A stretch of DNA of 23,137 nucleotides from RGIG8775 sp045121195 (GCA_045121195.1 JBGVFO010000193.1:1-23137); one strand, 5' to 3'. Shown: positions 8,520-17,329, counted from the stretch's first letter. Translations and numbers: made by a program. Notes: generated from the sequence alone by a model not told the origin.

Positions 8520-8537
8520 CAGTGAAAGGTACACGGT

Positions 8538-9257
8538 ATGAGATTTGATATTATGACGCTTTTTCCCGATCTGGTTCGCTATGTGTTGGGCGAGAGTATT
8601 ATCGGGAGAGCGCAGAAAAGCGGAGCAATATCGGTTTTTGCCCATAATATTCGGGACTATTCCGAGGACAAGCACCGTCGGGTGGACGATACGCCCTACG
8701 GTGGCGGAATGGGAATGCTGATGGCGGCGCCGCCCATTTATAACTGCTATTCCGCTATTTTGGAAATGTCGGAAAAGCAAGAGGAAGCACCGAGGCGGCA
8801 CGTGGTTTATTTATCGCCTCGGGGAACGGTCCTCAATCACAAAAAAGCGCTTGAGCTCGCGTCCTACGACCAACTGATCCTGCTTTGCGGACACTATGAA
8901 GGGGTCGATCAGCGCATTATTGATGAGATCGTCGACGAGGAGATCTCGATTGGCGATTACGTGCTCACGGGAGGGGAGATCCCCGCTTGTATTCTTGTGG
9001 ATTGCGTGGCAAGATGCGTGGACGGCGTGCTTTCCGATCCGGAGTGCTACGAAAAGGAGAGTATATCGGGAGGACTTCTTGAGTATCCCCAGTATACACG
9101 GCCTTATGAATTTCACGGGATGAAGGTGCCTGACGTTCTGATTTCGGGACACCATGAAAATATTGAAAAATGGCGGCGTGAGCAATCCCTCGCGCTGACC
9201 GCAGAAAGAAGACCGGATCTTCTGGTCGGAAAGGAGAAGGATCCCATTGAAACGTGA
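8538..9257 (+). CDS. trmD: tRNA (guanine-37-N1)-methyltransferase
   Basis: SPOUT-class, SAM-dependent enzyme that makes m1G37 next to the anticodon and prevents +1 frameshifting. 239 residues, normal length. Visible hallmarks are the MRFDIMTLFPD start, DTPYGGGMGM, the knot segments LLCGHYEGVDQR and IGDYVLTGGEIP, and C-terminal PDVLISGHH. It is co-transcribed with rimM, the standard partner. Its last 11 bp overlap the start of the O-antigen-ligase-like gene, which suggests coupled translation. Confidence 0.97.
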   Translation: MRFDIMTLFPDLVRYVLGESIIGRAQKSGAISVFAHNIRDYSEDKHRRVDDTPYGGGMGMLMAAPPIYNCYSAILEMSEKQEEAPRRHVVYLSPRGTVLNHKKALELASYDQLILLCGHYEGVDQRIIDEIVDEEISIGDYVLTGGEIPACILVDCVARCVDGVLSDPECYEKESISGGLLEYPQYTRPYEFHGMKVPDVLISGHHENIEKWRREQSLALTAERRPDLLVGKEKDPIET

Positions 9258-11238
9258 AGGAAGACTTCATACGGAGAACCGCGTGGAGTGGAAGGAAAAG
9301 CTGGAAGAAAAATTTTATAACAGCGTGATCGCCAAGCGCTTCAGACGGTTTACCAATTGGTTGTACAGTCTTCTGATCAATGGCTTCTTCGGAAAAATTT
9401 TTACGGCGTATTCGACGGAAGAGGCACTTTTTGCCAACAGCCGTTTTATGCAGCTTCTCGGAAAAGGCAATCGAACCGGGCGCTTGGTTACCAAGCTGAA
9501 GCTTGGTATGGCGAAGTTCTTTGAAAACAGCAGGATCCTCGCCGCGCTCGGGACGTTAGCGGCCTCGCTGATCCACCGAAAGCTGAAGACCTACGGCGCC
9601 TTCCTGCTATCCTTGGGCGCATACGGTACCGTAACCTACCTGATTCGGGAATACGTTATCGTGCACGAGGGTGGCAGCTTTACCGATCTCGTAACCTGCG
9701 CGATCCTGTTGTTGCTGTCGTTCCCCCTTATGATGTCAAAGGACACGCTGGCTACGGCGACCCTCAAAAGCCGAATTTTGAGCGCCTTCCTTTTCGACGG
9801 ACTTGGTATTCCCAAGGATCATTTTACAAAATCCGCGACCTTTCCCAAACGGTACAGCGCGGTTACCGCGGCGGGTATGATCCTCGGCGCGCTCACCTAT
9901 TTCGTCAGCCCGACGTATTACGTGCAGGCGGCGCTGCTGCTGGTTGTGATCGCCCTGGTTTTCAGCTACCCAGAGCTTGGCGTCCTCGCTATGATCGGCT
10001 TAGTTCCGCTCTCCGCACTCTTTTCCCATCCGTCGATCGTTTTGCTTGTGACGGTGCTCTTGACCGCGGTGAGTTATTTTGTAAAGCTGATTCGCGGTAA
10101 GCGGGTGTTTCACCTCGGTCTTGTTGACTTTGCCGTTCTGCTCTTTGCCGTCATTCTGTTTATGGGCGGCGTTGTCAGCGCAGGGGGCGTGCTCTCAGTG
10201 AAGGCGGCTGCGCTTTCCATGGCGCTGATGATGGGATATTTCCTCGCCGTCAATTTGATTCGGACCCGTGAGTGGATCCATCGGTGCCTGGTAGCGTTTC
10301 TGTTTTTTGCCGGTGTTTCGGCCGTCATCGGTATCGTCCAGATCTTTACGGGAACCCTGGAGCTTTCTTGGCTGGATACAGAGCTGTTCTCCAATATCGG
10401 GGTTCGGATCACCTCGACCTTTGAGAATCCTAACGTATACGCGACCTATCTTCTGTTGGTGCTTCCGTTTGCCTTGTCGTTCCTGATTGCGAGGGGAACC
10501 GGCGTTTCCAAGGTGCCGATCTCTATTGGCTTCCTTCTTTTTGCCGTCTGTATGGTAGAAACCTGGAGTAGAGGGGCTTGGCTTGGCATTTTGATCACAC
10601 TTCCGATGTTTTTCCTGATCTATACGCGGCGGTCGGTGCCGTACCTGCTTTTGGGCGGCGCGGCGTTGCCTCTGTTCTCCCTTTTGCTTCCCGAAAGCGT
10701 GGTTTCGCGCTTTATAAGCATCGGAAGCGCGTCTGACTCCTCCTCCACCTATCGAATTTCCGCTTGGCGCGGTGTGGGAAGAATGCTTCGAGAGAATTGG
10801 TTCGGAGGGATCGGCGTTGGCGAATCGGCATTTTCTACGGTATACCCCGTGTTCTCCTATGCGGGAATTCAAGGGATCCGTCATACCCATAATCTGTATT
10901 TACAGATTCTTTCGGAAACGGGAATCGTGGGGATCGTTGTTTTTCTCCTGATTATCGTGTTGTTCATTCAGAATTGCTTTGAATATATCTACCGAATGAG
11001 AAAAGAAACGGAAAGCGGCGTGGTGGTCGCGGGGCTCACGGCAGTGGTTGCCGTGCTTATTATGGGTCTGACCGATTACGTTTGGTACAATTCCCGAGTC
11101 TTCTTAATGTTTTGGCTCGTGATCGCCATTGTAAATGCCTATATCCGAATTGGAAATGAAGAGAGTAAGCGCTACGCTACGCATGAGTTTCATTCCCGAT
11201 ATGCGGTGAATTTCGACATGAACGTCGATAATCTCTAA
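9247..11238 (+). CDS. O-antigen ligase/polymerase-like polytopic membrane protein
   Basis: 663 residues with roughly a dozen hydrophobic helices. The second half carries Wzy_C/O-antigen ligase family hallmarks: FENPNVYATYLLLVLPFAL, WSRGAWLG (about residue 440), and HTHNLYLQILSETGIVG (about residue 546), where the conserved histidine and asparagine sit in the large periplasm-equivalent loop. An amphipathic, basic N-terminal region of ~180 residues precedes the core. The start is TTG with the SD AGGAGAAGG and overlaps trmD by 11 bp. In a Gram-positive cell this fold usually polymerises or ligates exopolysaccharide or wall-linked glycan; the substrate is unknown. Two DUF4330-like membrane proteins follow in the same transcript. 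Confidence 0.88.
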   Translation: MKREGRLHTENRVEWKEKLEEKFYNSVIAKRFRRFTNWLYSLLINGFFGKIFTAYSTEEALFANSRFMQLLGKGNRTGRLVTKLKLGMAKFFENSRILAALGTLAASLIHRKLKTYGAFLLSLGAYGTVTYLIREYVIVHEGGSFTDLVTCAILLLLSFPLMMSKDTLATATLKSRILSAFLFDGLGIPKDHFTKSATFPKRYSAVTAAGMILGALTYFVSPTYYVQAALLLVVIALVFSYPELGVLAMIGLVPLSALFSHPSIVLLVTVLLTAVSYFVKLIRGKRVFHLGLVDFAVLLFAVILFMGGVVSAGGVLSVKAAALSMALMMGYFLAVNLIRTREWIHRCLVAFLFFAGVSAVIGIVQIFTGTLELSWLDTELFSNIGVRITSTFENPNVYATYLLLVLPFALSFLIARGTGVSKVPISIGFLLFAVCMVETWSRGAWLGILITLPMFFLIYTRRSVPYLLLGGAALPLFSLLLPESVVSRFISIGSASDSSSTYRISAWRGVGRMLRENWFGGIGVGESAFSTVYPVFSYAGIQGIRHTHNLYLQILSETGIVGIVVFLLIIVLFIQNCFEYIYRMRKETESGVVVAGLTAVVAVLIMGLTDYVWYNSRVFLMFWLVIAIVNAYIRIGNEESKRYATHEFHSRYAVNFDMNVDNL

Positions 11239-11256
11239 TAAAGAAGGTGAACGTAT

Positions 11257-11778
11257 ATGGAAGAGAGAACCAGCGGCTTTAAGCCGGTAAAAAAGAAAAA
11301 GGGAAGCTTCAATCTGATGGATCTGATCTTGGTGCTGATCGCGGTGGGCATCGTGCTTTTCGTTGTGTTCGTTCTGGATCCGTTTTCTCTGAATTTGTTT
11401 GGAAAAGAAAATCATAATGTGACGCTGGAGTACACCCTTCGTATCGAAAACGTAGAGGGTGCGCTCATCGACAAGATCCGAACGAGGGACGAGGTGATCG
11501 ATGCCTCCGTTAAAACCTCCCTGGGGTACGTCAATGCGGTGGAAAACGATATTCCTCATACCGAGCCGTACTACGACAGCAAAGAGGATGAGGTCAGCAT
11601 GAAGGAGTATCCCGACCGATACGATCTTGTGGTGACGGTGACGGCGGATGCCGTGTTTACCGAGGGCGTAGGTTATACGGTGAACGGACGCCGTGTCGCG
11701 GTAGGAACACAGTTTTATCTTATGTTCCCCGATTATCTGGGGCAGGGATATTGCATCAGCATGAGAGAATTGGGATAA
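11257..11778 (+). CDS. DUF4330-like membrane-anchored protein (first copy)
   Basis: 173 residues. The lysine-rich N-terminus leads into a single membrane helix after FNLMDLILVL, the typical DUF4330 opening, followed by an extracellular beta-rich domain of ~125 residues. The start has the SD AAGAAGGTG. The gene begins 18 bp after the polymerase-like gene, and the next DUF4330-like gene begins 11 bp after its stop. No enzymatic motif is visible. Proximity suggests an accessory role in export or assembly of the polysaccharide made by the upstream protein, but that is inference. Confidence 0.8.
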   Translation: MEERTSGFKPVKKKKGSFNLMDLILVLIAVGIVLFVVFVLDPFSLNLFGKENHNVTLEYTLRIENVEGALIDKIRTRDEVIDASVKTSLGYVNAVENDIPHTEPYYDSKEDEVSMKEYPDRYDLVVTVTADAVFTEGVGYTVNGRRVAVGTQFYLMFPDYLGQGYCISMRELG

Positions 11779-11789
11779 GGAGGCGCAAT

Positions 11790-12299
11790 ATGAATCAAAA
11801 TAATCAGAACGCTTCCCGGAATATGAAGCTTCGCTTTAACGTAATCGATGTCCTTATCGTGCTGATCGTCCTTGCGTGTGTCGTTGGATTGATCGTTCGC
11901 TTCAGTAACGTTGGCGATTTTTCCTCCTCGGAAAGCTTGAAAACGTATGACGTCTATTTTTCCGTCAGCAATATTGCTTACACGGCAGAGGATGCCTTTG
12001 TTCAAGGCGACACGGTGACCCTCGCGGACAGCGGCGCGATTCTCGGAGAATTCGCCGGTTTGGAATCGATCTTACCCGCCGAGTTTTTTGCCAGAGATGA
12101 GAGCGGCAACCTGATCGTCGTCCATTATCCCGAGTCCACGCGGATCGACGTAACGGGACGTATCGTTTCGCACGGTGTTATGACCGAGAACGGCTATCTG
12201 TTGAACGGAACCACCTATATTGCTGCGGGTACCGCGTATTCGGCGCAGAGTGAGCATATGGACTTCGTTTTAGAGATTACGAACATCGTCGAAAAATAA
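11790..12299 (+). CDS. DUF4330-like membrane-anchored protein (second copy)
   Basis: 169 residues from the ATG at 11790, which has a perfect AAGGAGG six bases upstream; an earlier in-frame ATG at 11751 lies inside the previous gene and lacks an SD. Architecture matches the preceding gene: a short polar N-terminus, FNVIDVLIVLIVLACVVGL as the only membrane helix, then a beta-rich outer domain. The pair looks like an old tandem duplication, with the opening and membrane segment best conserved. No clear terminator follows before the HPr promoter. Confidence 0.8.
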   Translation: MNQNNQNASRNMKLRFNVIDVLIVLIVLACVVGLIVRFSNVGDFSSSESLKTYDVYFSVSNIAYTAEDAFVQGDTVTLADSGAILGEFAGLESILPAEFFARDESGNLIVVHYPESTRIDVTGRIVSHGVMTENGYLLNGTTYIAAGTAYSAQSEHMDFVLEITNIVEK

Positions 12300-12388
12300 T
12301 GGCAGTCTTTTGGTGAAACTGTCAAAAACGCAAAAGAAAGACAAGGCGAATACGGGAAAATTCATTCAAAATCACAAGGATTGCTCTC

Positions 12389-12417
12389 TTGATTTTGTCT
12401 TGAAATTTTGTTATACT
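12389..12417 (+). promoter_or_regulatory. Sigma-A promoter for the HPr gene
   Basis: TTGATT (12389-12394), 17-bp spacer, TATACT (12412-12417), about 70 bp before the HPr start codon. The rest of the 12300-12485 gap shows nothing else I can support. Confidence 0.7.
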
Positions 12418-12485
12418 TATTGTACATGGGAGTAATGTGACCGATAGGTGTTATGCCCGTATAAAATTGTTTCAGGAGCGAAAAT

Positions 12486-12749
12486 ATGATTTCCAGAGAA
12501 GTTACCATCACCAATAGTATCGGTTTGCATGCAAGACCCGCAACCTTTTTTATTCAGAAGGCGAATACCTATAAGGCGTCTATCTGGGTAGAGAAGGAAG
12601 ATCGCAGAGTCAGCGCAAAGAGCCTGCTCGGTGTGCTTTCCCTTGGTATTGCAAAGGGAATGACGGTGCTGCTGATTGCTGACGGACAGGATGAAGAGGA
12701 GGCTCTTCGTGGGCTTTCCGATCTGATCGATACCGGACTTGCCATCTGA
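12486..12749 (+). CDS. ptsH: Phosphocarrier protein HPr
   Basis: 87-residue phosphocarrier of the PEP:sugar phosphotransferase system. Both regulatory residues are present: His15 in GLHARPA (phosphorylated by enzyme I) and Ser46 in AKSLLG (target of HPr kinase in Firmicutes). The presence of His15 argues against the paralogue Crh. The SD AGGAG precedes the ATG. It stands alone, without ptsI beside it, so its enzyme I partner is elsewhere. Ser46 implies a role in carbon catabolite control through CcpA if that system is present. Confidence 0.93.
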   Translation: MISREVTITNSIGLHARPATFFIQKANTYKASIWVEKEDRRVSAKSLLGVLSLGIAKGMTVLLIADGQDEEEALRGLSDLIDTGLAI

Positions 12750-12787
12750 GGCAAATATGATGAATGACGGGTGACCGTCAGAAGATT

Positions 12788-12810
12788 GGCGAGGTTGTCC
12801 TCGCCTTTTT
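12788..12810 (+). terminator. Rho-independent terminator between ptsH and uvrC
   Basis: GGCGAGG, loop TTGT, CCTCGCC, then TTTTT. It ends 14 bp before the uvrC ATG, leaving just room for its SD. uvrC must rely on read-through or on a promoter not recognised here. Confidence 0.85.
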
Positions 12811-12824
12811 CATTCGGAGGAGAT

Positions 12825-14663
12825 ATGGAACAAAATTCCGATCGCATCAAGCGGCTTTTGGAAAAAGCGAACAGCCTGCCCCTTTGCCCGGGCGTCTACA
12901 TTATGAAGAATGCCGCGGGTAAGGTGATCTACGTGGGAAAGTCCCGCAAGCTGAAGAATCGGGTATCGCAGTATTTTCAGAACAGCACGAAAAATCTGAA
13001 GACACATAAAATGGTGTCTTCTGTGGATACCTTCGATTATATCGTATGCAATAGCGAGATCGAGGCATTGGCGTTAGAGAATACGCTGATCAAGCAGTAT
13101 AATCCCAAATATAATATCAAGCTCAAGGATGCTAAATCCTACCCCTATATCAAGATCACGCACGAGGAATATCCGCGGCTGGTCTATACCAGAACGCGGG
13201 CGAATGACAAGGCGACCTACTACGGGCCCTATACGGGAACGGCAACCGTCTTCTCCATTTTATCGCTCCTTCACAAGAGCTTCGGGATCCCGTCCTGTAA
13301 CCGACGCTTTCCGAAGGACATCGGAAAGGAGCGTCCCTGCCTGTATCTGCAGATGGGGCAGTGCTGCGGCGTTTGTACGGGCGGCGTCAGTGCCGAGGAA
13401 TATCGGGAGCTGATCCACGCGGCGGCAGACATTCTGAAGGGGAATATCAAAGCGACCCGTGAGCAGCTGGAATTCAAAATGTATGAGCTTTCCGAAGCGG
13501 AAAATTTTGAGGCGGCGATCCGCTACCGCAACACGATTGCGGCGTTGGATAAGCTTTCCGACCGACAGAAGGTAGTTGCCTCGGCAAAGGAAAACCACGA
13601 CGTGGTAGGCGTTTTCGATAACGGCGTTTGCACGGGAATCTCGGTGCTGAACGTCCGCGACGGCGTATTGGTCAACAAATCCGACTACGTATTTGGCAGC
13701 GAAAGAATTATAGACGAGAGCGGAATGAGTACCTTCCTTTGCGAATACTATCGTGGCAAGGAGGATATTCCTCGCGAGATCCTGCTTTCCTTTGACGTTG
13801 GAGAAGAGGAGGGCGCCCTGATCGGCGATTATCTTTCCTCACTTGCGGGTGTCAAGGTGGAGGTGCGTATACCGGAACGCGGAGATAAGCGAGCTCTTTG
13901 CAAAATGGCGATAGAGAACGCCGAGCAGGCGGCGAAGCAGTTCGTTTCGGAAACTGAACGCTCGGACACCGTGCTGGCGTCCCTGGCAGGCTTGCTCGGT
14001 CTGGAGGCGCTTCCTTTACGCATTGAAGCCTATGATATCTCCAACATCGGTGCCGAGCATAAAACGGCGGGGATGATCGTCTGTGAGGACGGCAAGATGA
14101 AAAGCGCCGATTACCGTAGCTTCTCGATTCGGGAGGTGGACGGAACCGATGACTATGCCTGTATGCGAGAGGCAATACGCCGCAGATTTTCCCATCTTGC
14201 CGACGAAAGCGGTTCCTTCTCCCATATTCCCGACCTGATCCTGCTTGACGGAGGACGCGGACACGTGTCCGTTGTCCGTGAGGTCCTTTCGGAGCTGGGT
14301 TTGGATGTTCCCGTGTTCGGCATGGTCAAGGACGATTTCCACAAGACCCGTGCGCTTTGCGACGAGGAACGGGAGATCAGCATTGCCAGGGAACAGCAGA
14401 TTTTCGTTTTCATTTATAAGATACAAGAGGAAGTTCACCGCTATACGGTGGGAAGAATGACGAACGCCAAACGAAAGACCTTGAAGCGGTCGACGCTTGA
14501 GAATATCAAGGGCATCGGTCCTAAGAAGGCACGCGCCATTCTTTTGAAATTCGGAACGCTCGGTGCCGTGAAAAGCGCCGATGAGGAAGCGCTTGCGGCA
14601 ACCCCCGGCGTAAGCCGCGCCGACGCGGAAGCCATTGTGGCATATTTTCGGGACAGAACGTAA
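12825..14663 (+). CDS. uvrC: Excinuclease ABC subunit C
   Basis: Dual-incision nuclease of nucleotide excision repair, working with UvrA and UvrB. 612 residues. Domains in order: GIY-YIG nuclease (about residues 14-95, with PGVYIMKN and VIYVGKSRKLKNR); a cysteine cluster around C172-C183 (CLYLQMGQCCGVC), which may hold an Fe-S cluster; a UVR motif (about 200-240); an RNase-H-like nuclease with LLDGGRGH near residue 475; and tandem helix-hairpin-helix motifs (KGIGPKKARAIL and TPGVSRADAEAI) at the end. The ATG at 12825 is preceded by GGAGGAG; a GTG at 12771 is rejected because it would place the terminator within the gene. rsmD follows 14 bp later. Confidence 0.96.
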   Translation: MEQNSDRIKRLLEKANSLPLCPGVYIMKNAAGKVIYVGKSRKLKNRVSQYFQNSTKNLKTHKMVSSVDTFDYIVCNSEIEALALENTLIKQYNPKYNIKLKDAKSYPYIKITHEEYPRLVYTRTRANDKATYYGPYTGTATVFSILSLLHKSFGIPSCNRRFPKDIGKERPCLYLQMGQCCGVCTGGVSAEEYRELIHAAADILKGNIKATREQLEFKMYELSEAENFEAAIRYRNTIAALDKLSDRQKVVASAKENHDVVGVFDNGVCTGISVLNVRDGVLVNKSDYVFGSERIIDESGMSTFLCEYYRGKEDIPREILLSFDVGEEEGALIGDYLSSLAGVKVEVRIPERGDKRALCKMAIENAEQAAKQFVSETERSDTVLASLAGLLGLEALPLRIEAYDISNIGAEHKTAGMIVCEDGKMKSADYRSFSIREVDGTDDYACMREAIRRRFSHLADESGSFSHIPDLILLDGGRGHVSVVREVLSELGLDVPVFGMVKDDFHKTRALCDEEREISIAREQQIFVFIYKIQEEVHRYTVGRMTNAKRKTLKRSTLENIKGIGPKKARAILLKFGTLGAVKSADEEALAATPGVSRADAEAIVAYFRDRT

Positions 14664-14677
14664 GAGAGGAGCGGCAT

Positions 14678-15235
14678 ATGAGAATCATATCGGGCAGAGC
14701 GCGGGGAACCAAGCTTGTTACCCTTGAGGGACTCAATACAAGGCCGACAGCCGAACGCACAAAGGAAGCCATCTTTTCTATGCTTCGCTTTGAGCTGGAG
14801 GGAAGAGCGGTTCTGGATCTGTTTGCCGGCTCGGGTCAGATGGGACTGGAGGCAGTGAGCTGCGGAGCGGCGTCTGCGGTGCTTTGTGATAAGGAACGAG
14901 CGGCTATCTCTGTGATTACCAGGAACGTTGAGAAAACGCATCTGCAGGATGCGTGTGCCGTTGTTTGTGCGGATTATGCGGCGTGTATTCAAAGAATGGC
15001 TCGCCTTGGAAAACGCTTTGATCTTGTTTTCCTGGATCCGCCGTACGCCTCCACCTTGATCGAGGATGCTCTGAACGCCTTGCTTGCGGCAGATCTTATC
15101 AAGCCAACGACCCTGATCGTGTGCGAGAGCGACAGAAGCGACTTGCGGCACGGTGCTTATGACGTAGTCAAGCAAGCCCGATACGGTATTGCGTACGTTA
15201 CGATTCTAACCCCCAAAAAGGAGGATGCAGAATGA
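14678..15235 (+). CDS. rsmD: 16S rRNA (guanine-966-N2)-methyltransferase
   Basis: SAM-dependent rRNA methyltransferase of 185 residues. The typical MRIISGRARG start, NTRPTAERTKEAIFSML, motif I VLDLFAGSGQMGLEA, and catalytic DPPY near residue 120 are all visible. The ATG overlaps nothing upstream and has the SD GAGGAG. Its stop overlaps the coaD start by 4 bp (ATGA), the common rsmD-coaD pairing in bacteria, and implies translational coupling. Confidence 0.96.
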   Translation: MRIISGRARGTKLVTLEGLNTRPTAERTKEAIFSMLRFELEGRAVLDLFAGSGQMGLEAVSCGAASAVLCDKERAAISVITRNVEKTHLQDACAVVCADYAACIQRMARLGKRFDLVFLDPPYASTLIEDALNALLAADLIKPTTLIVCESDRSDLRHGAYDVVKQARYGIAYVTILTPKKEDAE

Positions 15236-15723
15236 AGATCGCTATCATTCCGGGCAGCTTCGACCCGATGACCCTCGGACACGTAAACGTGGTGGAGCGC
15301 ACCGCGCTTATGTTTGACGAGGTGGTTGTCGCGGTTATGAATAACGAAAGCAAGCGGTATATGCTTACCGCGGAGCAGAGAACCGAGGCGGCGCGCCTTT
15401 CCTGCGCGCACATTCCCGGCGTTTGCGTCATAAACGACCACGGAATGCTGGTCGATCTCGTGGATAAGGTCGGCGCGTGCGCCATCGTAAAGGGGATTCG
15501 TGATGAAAAGGATCTTGCTTACGAGCAGAAGATGGCACAGTATAACCGAGAAAAGAATCCGCGCGCGGAAACCCTGTATCTGCCTTGCGACCCGCGGTTC
15601 GAACAGGTCAGCTCTACGGCAGTTCGGCAGCGGCTGACCGAAGGACGGTCCGTTGAGGGGCTCGTCTGTGAGGCAGTGGCGGCGAAGCTTGTCGAATGGG
15701 GAAAGACTTGTCCTACAAAATAA
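15232..15723 (+). CDS. coaD: Phosphopantetheine adenylyltransferase
   Basis: Makes dephospho-CoA from 4'-phosphopantetheine and ATP, the penultimate step of coenzyme A synthesis. 163 residues, normal for this hexameric enzyme. The nucleotidyltransferase signature PGSFDPMTLGH has the TxGH motif at residues 14-17; VKGIRD and the C-terminal SSTAVR motif are also intact. It overlaps rsmD by 4 bp. No separate terminator follows other than the inverted repeat that reaches the spoIVA start. Confidence 0.97.
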   Translation: MKIAIIPGSFDPMTLGHVNVVERTALMFDEVVVAVMNNESKRYMLTAEQRTEAARLSCAHIPGVCVINDHGMLVDLVDKVGACAIVKGIRDEKDLAYEQKMAQYNREKNPRAETLYLPCDPRFEQVSSTAVRQRLTEGRSVEGLVCEAVAAKLVEWGKTCPTK

Positions 15724-15744
15724 GAAACAAGCAAGTTCTAAATG

Positions 15745-15815
15745 AAAACGCTCTCCCATATAGTTTACTGAATCCGGCGGAAGTCGAATCGTAAATGATG
15801 GGAGGGCGTTTTTTT
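15745..15815 (+). promoter_or_regulatory. Long inverted repeat masking the spoIVA ribosome-binding site
   Basis: AAAACGCTCTCCC (15745-15757) pairs with GGGAGGGCGTTTT (15800-15812), 13 bp with one G-U wobble, around a 42-nt loop. The right arm contains the spoIVA SD (GGGAGG) and runs into seven T's that end at the ATG. On a transcript reading through from coaD this would act as a terminator or block the ribosome. A transcript starting inside the loop would lack the left arm and be translatable. The pairing is read directly; the function is inferred. Confidence 0.6.
15757..15764 (+). promoter_or_regulatory. Possible sigma-E -10 element for spoIVA
   Basis: CATATAGT matches 6 of 8 positions of the Bacillus sigma-E -10 consensus CATACANT. 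The -35 region about 14 bp upstream matches poorly. spoIVA is sigma-E controlled in Bacillus. Transcription from here would start near 15770, inside the loop of the inverted repeat. Confidence 0.35.
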
Positions 15816-17294
15816 ATGGCAGAATACGGAATTTATCGGGATATTACGACCCGAACGGGCGGTGACATCTACGTTGGCGTGGTAGGACCCGTTCGAAGCG
15901 GAAAATCCACCTTTATCAAGCGGTTTATGGAGGCAATGGTGCTTCCCAATATCAAGGATGCCAATGCCCGTGAACGGGCGCGCGACGAGATGCCGCAGAG
16001 CGCCGCGGGAAAAACGGTAATGACAACGGAACCGAAATTCATTCCCGACGAAGGGGTGGAGATCACCCTTGACGGTGGCATCGGAATGCGCGTGAAGATG
16101 GTGGACTGCGTGGGATATTTGATCCCCGAGGCGCTCGGCGCTATCGAAAACGGAGAACCGAGAATGGTGAGAACACCGTGGCGCGAGCAACCCATCCCCT
16201 TTGTAGAAGCGGCGGAGATGGGAACCGAAAAGGTCATCAACGAGCACGCAACCATAGGGATGCTGGTAAGCACCGACGGCACGATCGGTGAGATCCCTCG
16301 CGAGAGCTACGTGGAAGCGGAGGAGCGCATCGTTCGTGAGCTGAAGGCGCTGGGGAAGCCCTTTGCCATGATCCTGAACTCCGCCGATCCCGCCAATGAG
16401 AAATCCATCGCGCTCGCTTACGAGCTGGAGGCGAAGTATCAGGTTCCCGTTGCGCTTGTCAGCTGTCTTGAGCTGGATGCCGAGGATATTCGGCACATCC
16501 TGGAGCTGGTGCTGCACGAATTTCCCGTGGCAGAGATCAAGGTTTGCTTCCCCTCGTGGGTGTACGCCCTTGACGCTACGCACCCCGTACGCGCGTCCCT
16601 TTCGGAGGCGGCAAAGAAATGCGTTTCCGGCGTACGGAAGATCGGTGACGTGGAGGAGGCGTTCCGCGGGCTTGGAAGCAATGATCTCGTGAAATCGGTA
16701 TCGGTGGACAGAATTGATCTGGGAACGGGTTGCGCGAGAATCTCCGTCGACCTTGCCGAGGGACTGTTTTACGAGGTCGTCAGCGAGCTGACGGGAATGG
16801 GAATTTCCGATGATAAGCAGTTGATCTCCACCCTTGCGGAGCTTGCCTCAATGAAAACGCAATACGATCGCGTGGCAGAGGCATTGGCAAGCGCCACCGA
16901 GAAGGGCTACGGTATCGTTATGCCCGATATAGAGGATCTTCATCTGGAGGAGCCCGAGATCGTCAAGCAATCGGGTGGCTACGGCGTTAAGCTTCGCGCG
17001 GCGGCACAGTCCATCCATATGATCCGCGCCAATATTGAAACCGAGATCAATCCTATCGTGGGCAGCGAGCAGCAGTCCGAGGAGCTGATCAAGTATATGC
17101 TTCGTGAGTTTGAGGAGGATCCGCGCCGTATCTGGGAGTCCAATATGTTTGGAAAGAGCCTGTACGAGCTGATGAACGAGGGACTTCACACCAAGCTTTC
17201 CAATATTCCCGAGGAATCGAGAAAACGGCTTTCCGAAACGTTGGAGCGTATTATCAACGAGGGAAGCGGCGGTCTTATCTGTATCATTCTCTAA
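15816..17294 (+). CDS. spoIVA: Stage IV sporulation protein A, spore coat morphogenetic ATPase
   Basis: ATP-hydrolysing protein that polymerises on the outer forespore membrane and forms the basement layer for coat assembly and cortex formation. 492 residues, the same length as Bacillus subtilis SpoIVA. Walker A is GPVRSGKST (residues 24-32), followed by DCVGYL as the Walker B-like segment, the long middle and C-terminal domains, and the conserved hydrophobic ending GGLICIIL. I take the ATG at 15816 (MAEYGIYRDI); the upstream ATG at 15795 would add seven residues covering the SD itself. It is direct evidence that the organism forms endospores, and it is closed by a strong terminator. Confidence 0.97.
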   Translation: MAEYGIYRDITTRTGGDIYVGVVGPVRSGKSTFIKRFMEAMVLPNIKDANARERARDEMPQSAAGKTVMTTEPKFIPDEGVEITLDGGIGMRVKMVDCVGYLIPEALGAIENGEPRMVRTPWREQPIPFVEAAEMGTEKVINEHATIGMLVSTDGTIGEIPRESYVEAEERIVRELKALGKPFAMILNSADPANEKSIALAYELEAKYQVPVALVSCLELDAEDIRHILELVLHEFPVAEIKVCFPSWVYALDATHPVRASLSEAAKKCVSGVRKIGDVEEAFRGLGSNDLVKSVSVDRIDLGTGCARISVDLAEGLFYEVVSELTGMGISDDKQLISTLAELASMKTQYDRVAEALASATEKGYGIVMPDIEDLHLEEPEIVKQSGGYGVKLRAAAQSIHMIRANIETEINPIVGSEQQSEELIKYMLREFEEDPRRIWESNMFGKSLYELMNEGLHTKLSNIPEESRKRLSETLERIINEGSGGLICIIL

Positions 17295-17296
17295 AA

Positions 17297-17329
17297 AGAA
17301 AACCCGACAGCTTTTGCTGTCGGGTTATT
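17297..17329. terminator. Bidirectional terminator between spoIVA and the XRE regulator
   Basis: Perfect 11-bp stem AACCCGACAGC/GCTGTCGGGTT with a TTTT loop. A-rich sequence on the left and TATTTT on the right make it usable in both directions. Confidence 0.9.

Noticed and set aside
12301..12335. Inverted repeat GGCAGT/ACTGTC after the second DUF4330-like gene as a terminator
   Set aside because: It is followed by A's rather than T's on the plus strand, so it does not qualify.
12771..12824. GTG start at 12771 for uvrC
   Set aside because: It would put the ptsH terminator in coding sequence, and the ATG at 12825 has an excellent SD and the usual UvrC N-terminus.
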